From contig NZ_CP032819.1 in assembly GCF_003991565.1 (NCBI RefSeq), forward strand, positions 3,720,001 to 3,784,000: a DNA stretch of 64,000 nt. Reading direction: 5' to 3'. Below, one piece after another: positions 61,785 to 64,000 of the stretch. Below the pieces are notes generated by a model. The model made no database searches. It was not told the DNA's origin and saw only the letters and a list, made by a program, of their open reading frames with translations. Source of the DNA: Butyricimonas faecalis (GTDB lineage Bacteria > Bacteroidota > Bacteroidia > Bacteroidales > Marinifilaceae). How positions within the stretch are numbered: the stretch's first letter is position 1; every line of letters starts with the position of its first letter. Position numbers and translations under genes: made by a program.

Positions 61785-63067
61785 ATGAAGACATCCGGAA
61801 AAGACAGTAAGGAGAGCAACCGTTTCAGGGGCATCAGGCCGGAGACGGAGGAGAAATACCGCCGAGCGATCGAGATGTACGCTTCCACGGAGCTTTCCGG
61901 CTGTGAGATATGCCGTATCTGCGAAGTGACAGAATCGGGTTTCCGGTGTTACCTGACCAAGTACCACCGTGAACTCGTGCTGGCCCGTTACGCTATACTG
62001 TGCAGCAAAGAAGAGGCCGGGCAGATTAAGTTGGGACAGCTCCGGGGACAGTTGCCCGCTACCCGTGTCAAATACAAGGATACCATCGAGGCGTGCGGGA
62101 GCATGGAGCATATCGGATTGCACGTAAATTCGGGTTGGAAGGCACGAATCTGGGCAGGCAGCCGTGTACGCACTACCCCGAGATAATCGAATGGCGCGAG
62201 AAGGTGCGCGATTGGCTGGGTATCGGTGACGGGCTGCCGCGCGGCACGCGCCGCTCCTGCAAGGAATAGTATGCTGAGGCCGTCAGGCTCTTGCAGGGTA
62301 ACTCGTATGTCACGGTGCCGGAGGTTGCCGACTCCTGCGGGCTTTCCTATACCGGACTGGAACAGCACCTGTTGTTCTACCATAAGGATCTGGTGAAGCG
62401 GCGCATCAGGATACGCAAGAAGGCTCTCCGACGGCAGCGGAAAGGGGAAATCACCGGTCGGGGTACCGTGCACGCCCCCTCTCCGGAGTTGGTGGAGAAG
62501 TATGCCGAAGCGGTGCATCTGTATGCCACGACACCCATGTCGGCCGCACGGATAGCCGGGAAGACGGGAGTGTCGAAGAAGGGATTCTACGAGCACCTGC
62601 AAAGGTGGCATCTGGACCTGGTATGCAGGCGGAAGAATATCCCCTACGAGGAAGGGCGGCTAGTGGACTGGTCTAAAGTCCGGAAATACAACCCCGCGAC
62701 AAAGGCCAAATATGCCGAAGCCATCCGCCGGCTGAAAGAAAGCGGGCTGCCGACGGCACAGGTCGCCGCCGAGTTCGGGCTGCAACCCGAAGCGTTCCGC
62801 AGCTACCTGAAGGAACACGAGCCGGAACTGTATGCCCGGAAGGGAATGGTCAGGACGGATACGGGCGGCGCGGTGTCCCGCCGCAGCATGGAGAAATACA
62901 GCGAGGCCATGCACCTGTACGGCACGACAACCGAAAGCGTGAAGTCGTTGGCCAGGCGGTTCGGGTTCAACGACTGCTCGTTCGGGCAGTTCATCAGAAG
63001 GAATTTCCCCGAACTGGTCGAAAAGCACAACGAAATCGTCCAGAAAAAAGGAAAACAAAATAAATAA
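61785..63067 (+). pseudogene. Broken multi-HTH repeat protein
   Basis: Two frames together carry repeated helix-turn-helix-like units (EKYRRAIEMYASTELSGCEI, EKYAEAVHLYATTPMSAARI, AKYAEAIRRLKESGLPTAQV, EKYSEAMHLYGTTTESVKSL). The first frame (61785-62186) and the second (from about 62135) are joined by a 1-base shift near 62135-62145, and the second frame also has a TAG at 62267-62269. Either change alone would end the protein. Repeats of this type look like a DNA-binding regulator often found next to fimbrial operons. Here it appears inactive. Sequencing error is the alternative for the shift. Confidence 0.6.
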
Positions 63068-63511
63068 CCGGCTTTCGTATGCCGCTCCGTTGCGGAAGAT
63101 AAGCTGTCATAGACAGTCTGACAAAATTCAATTAGGATACCTACTATCAAAATGATTTGCAGGATTATCCGATTCTGTCATTTTTCAATACACTCTCTCT
63201 AATAATCATCAAGGTTAGATGGACATTCATCGCATTTTTTTTCTGTCTTTTAATCCTAAGTGTTGCATAATATCGGATAACGATTTAGGTTCAACGCAGC
63301 TGACAATCTTATTCAATCGACTATCAACTTTTGGGGAACCCCCAAGCATCATGGACATTTTTTAATATCCGGTTGCGATAAATACAGATAAATACTACAT
63401 CTTCTCTCAAAATACTGTTATTGGGGACCCAGCATTATACCTTGATTTATAAAAACAAGGAATCTATATACCAATTTACTGTCAACCAACTTTCTTCCAA
63501 CTTCGCCATAC

Positions 63512-63591
63512 TTTCTCTATAAACAGATAGAGTTAAGTTACTTACTATCTGTTGGGGAAAACAAAAATTTTTTCTCTGTTTATAGAGGAAA
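63512..63591. repeat. Possible invertible core site pair 3
   Basis: CTCTATAAACAGA (63515-63527) and TCTGTTTATAGAG (63575-63587) are perfect 13-base inverted copies with a 47-base gap. Spacer ATAAAC and arms resembling TTTCTCT/AGAGAAA link them to the sites at 48.7-49.3 kb, but the gap is short for an invertible promoter, so a hairpin is possible. Confidence 0.4.
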
Positions 63592-63878
63592 TAAGCAATT
63601 AAATGCGGGTAAAAGAAAACTTGCTCCTTATCTACAGAACGTAGCCCATTTGAAACCCGTTTAGACTTACTTAGCATGAAGTGACAAAAATTTGGCATGA
63701 AAACAAGTATCCTCGTCATGCGCTGTAAAGTGGTACATAATATATAGTATGAAAACGTCTAATTATTGGGAAGTGTATGACCGATAAGTTCAGACTAACA
63801 ATAATGAAGCAAAAAAGGTTTTGTTACAAATAAGTCTGAGTGTAAGTTATATAGAGAGATTGTTCGACAAAAATTCCG

Positions 63879-63895
63879 TTCTCTCCATAAGAGAA
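63879..63895. repeat. Unpaired core-site-like repeat
   Basis: TTCTCTCCATAAGAGAA has the arms TTCTCT/AGAGAA and a spacer CCATA that matches no other site in the window. Its inverted partner may lie to the right of the window. Confidence 0.4.
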
Positions 63896-64000
63896 GTATT
63901 TGGGATACAAAATTATACAATTCACTGAAAATAACAATATAAAAATGATATAATTTTCAACCGAGTGCCTCATTTCAAACAGATGTTATAGGTTTTACTC

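Larger units (their letters stand above)
63068..64000. other. A+T-rich right end without genes, with recombination-site-like repeats
   Basis: About 930 bases with no credible gene. It carries three short sites of the TTTCTCT-spacer-AGAGAAA type also seen upstream of the fimbrial operon (63512-63532, 63571-63591 and 63879-63895), a hairpin AACAGATAG/CTATCTGTT (63522-63530/63545-63553) and several TTGGGGA repeats. It may be the control region of a further phase-variable gene to the right. Confidence 0.5.

Noticed and set aside
1..64000. CRISPR array, tRNA or rRNA genes
   Set aside because: No regularly spaced direct repeats and no tRNA- or rRNA-like sequence noticed in the gene-free stretches. 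A covariance-model search was not possible.

Overview
The window looks like a chromosomal stretch from a gut Bacteroidales bacterium. The evidence is TonB/BtuG-type surface lipoproteins, P. gingivalis-like fimbrillin genes, a Bacteroidetes-style tyrosine recombinase, a TAnnTTTG-type promoter and many DUFs typical of the phylum. The fairly G+C-rich coding DNA would suit Alistipes/Rikenellaceae, but the genus is a guess. I see no rRNA, tRNA, CRISPR array or complete insertion sequence.

Region 1 (1-5216 and 17287-46972) is a large tailed-phage genome, most likely a prophage whose left end lies outside the window. All recognisable phage genes are on the + strand. Tail-fibre, tail-tip and baseplate-like genes (1-5216, 17287-28466) are followed by a replication/recombination module: ssDNA-binding protein, SbcD/SbcC (gp47/gp46-like) nuclease, RuvC-like resolvase, sigma factor, DnaB-like helicase, primase, a bacterial-type DNA polymerase III alpha chain and a DnaQ-like exonuclease. 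After these come a probable terminase small subunit and small membrane/coiled-coil lysis-type genes. The polymerase gene is broken in two, just before its catalytic PDIDVDY motif, by a DNA methyltransferase gene and a NUMOD4-HNH homing endonuclease gene. All four reading frames overlap end to start.

Region 2 (5302-17196, - strand) is a complete vitamin B12 uptake locus sitting between two phage tail genes that share an N-terminal motif. A cobalamin riboswitch with an intrinsic terminator precedes a DUF4465 lipoprotein, a PKD-type surface lipoprotein, an LRR-like lipoprotein, a BtuG-like beta-propeller, a Y1-transposase-like protein, a BtuB-like TonB receptor and BtuF, BtuC and BtuD. The transposase-like gene overlaps both neighbours by 1-4 bases and has His where the catalytic Tyr is expected, so it looks like a domesticated operon member.

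Region 3 (47126-63067) is a fimbrial locus. A tyrosine recombinase is followed by about 1 kb of non-coding DNA with two pairs of inverted repeats that look like invertible promoter switches. Next come DUF3575, a DUF3868/OmpA-like protein, a major fimbrillin, a Mfa2/FimB-type anchor, three large fimbrial accessory or tip lipoproteins, a DUF5106/thioredoxin-like lipoprotein and a broken multi-HTH gene. Further recombination-site-like repeats lie in the A+T-rich right end (63.5-63.9 kb). The sites share arms resembling TTTCTCT/AGAGAAA but have pair-specific central spacers, which suggests one recombinase serving several independent switches.
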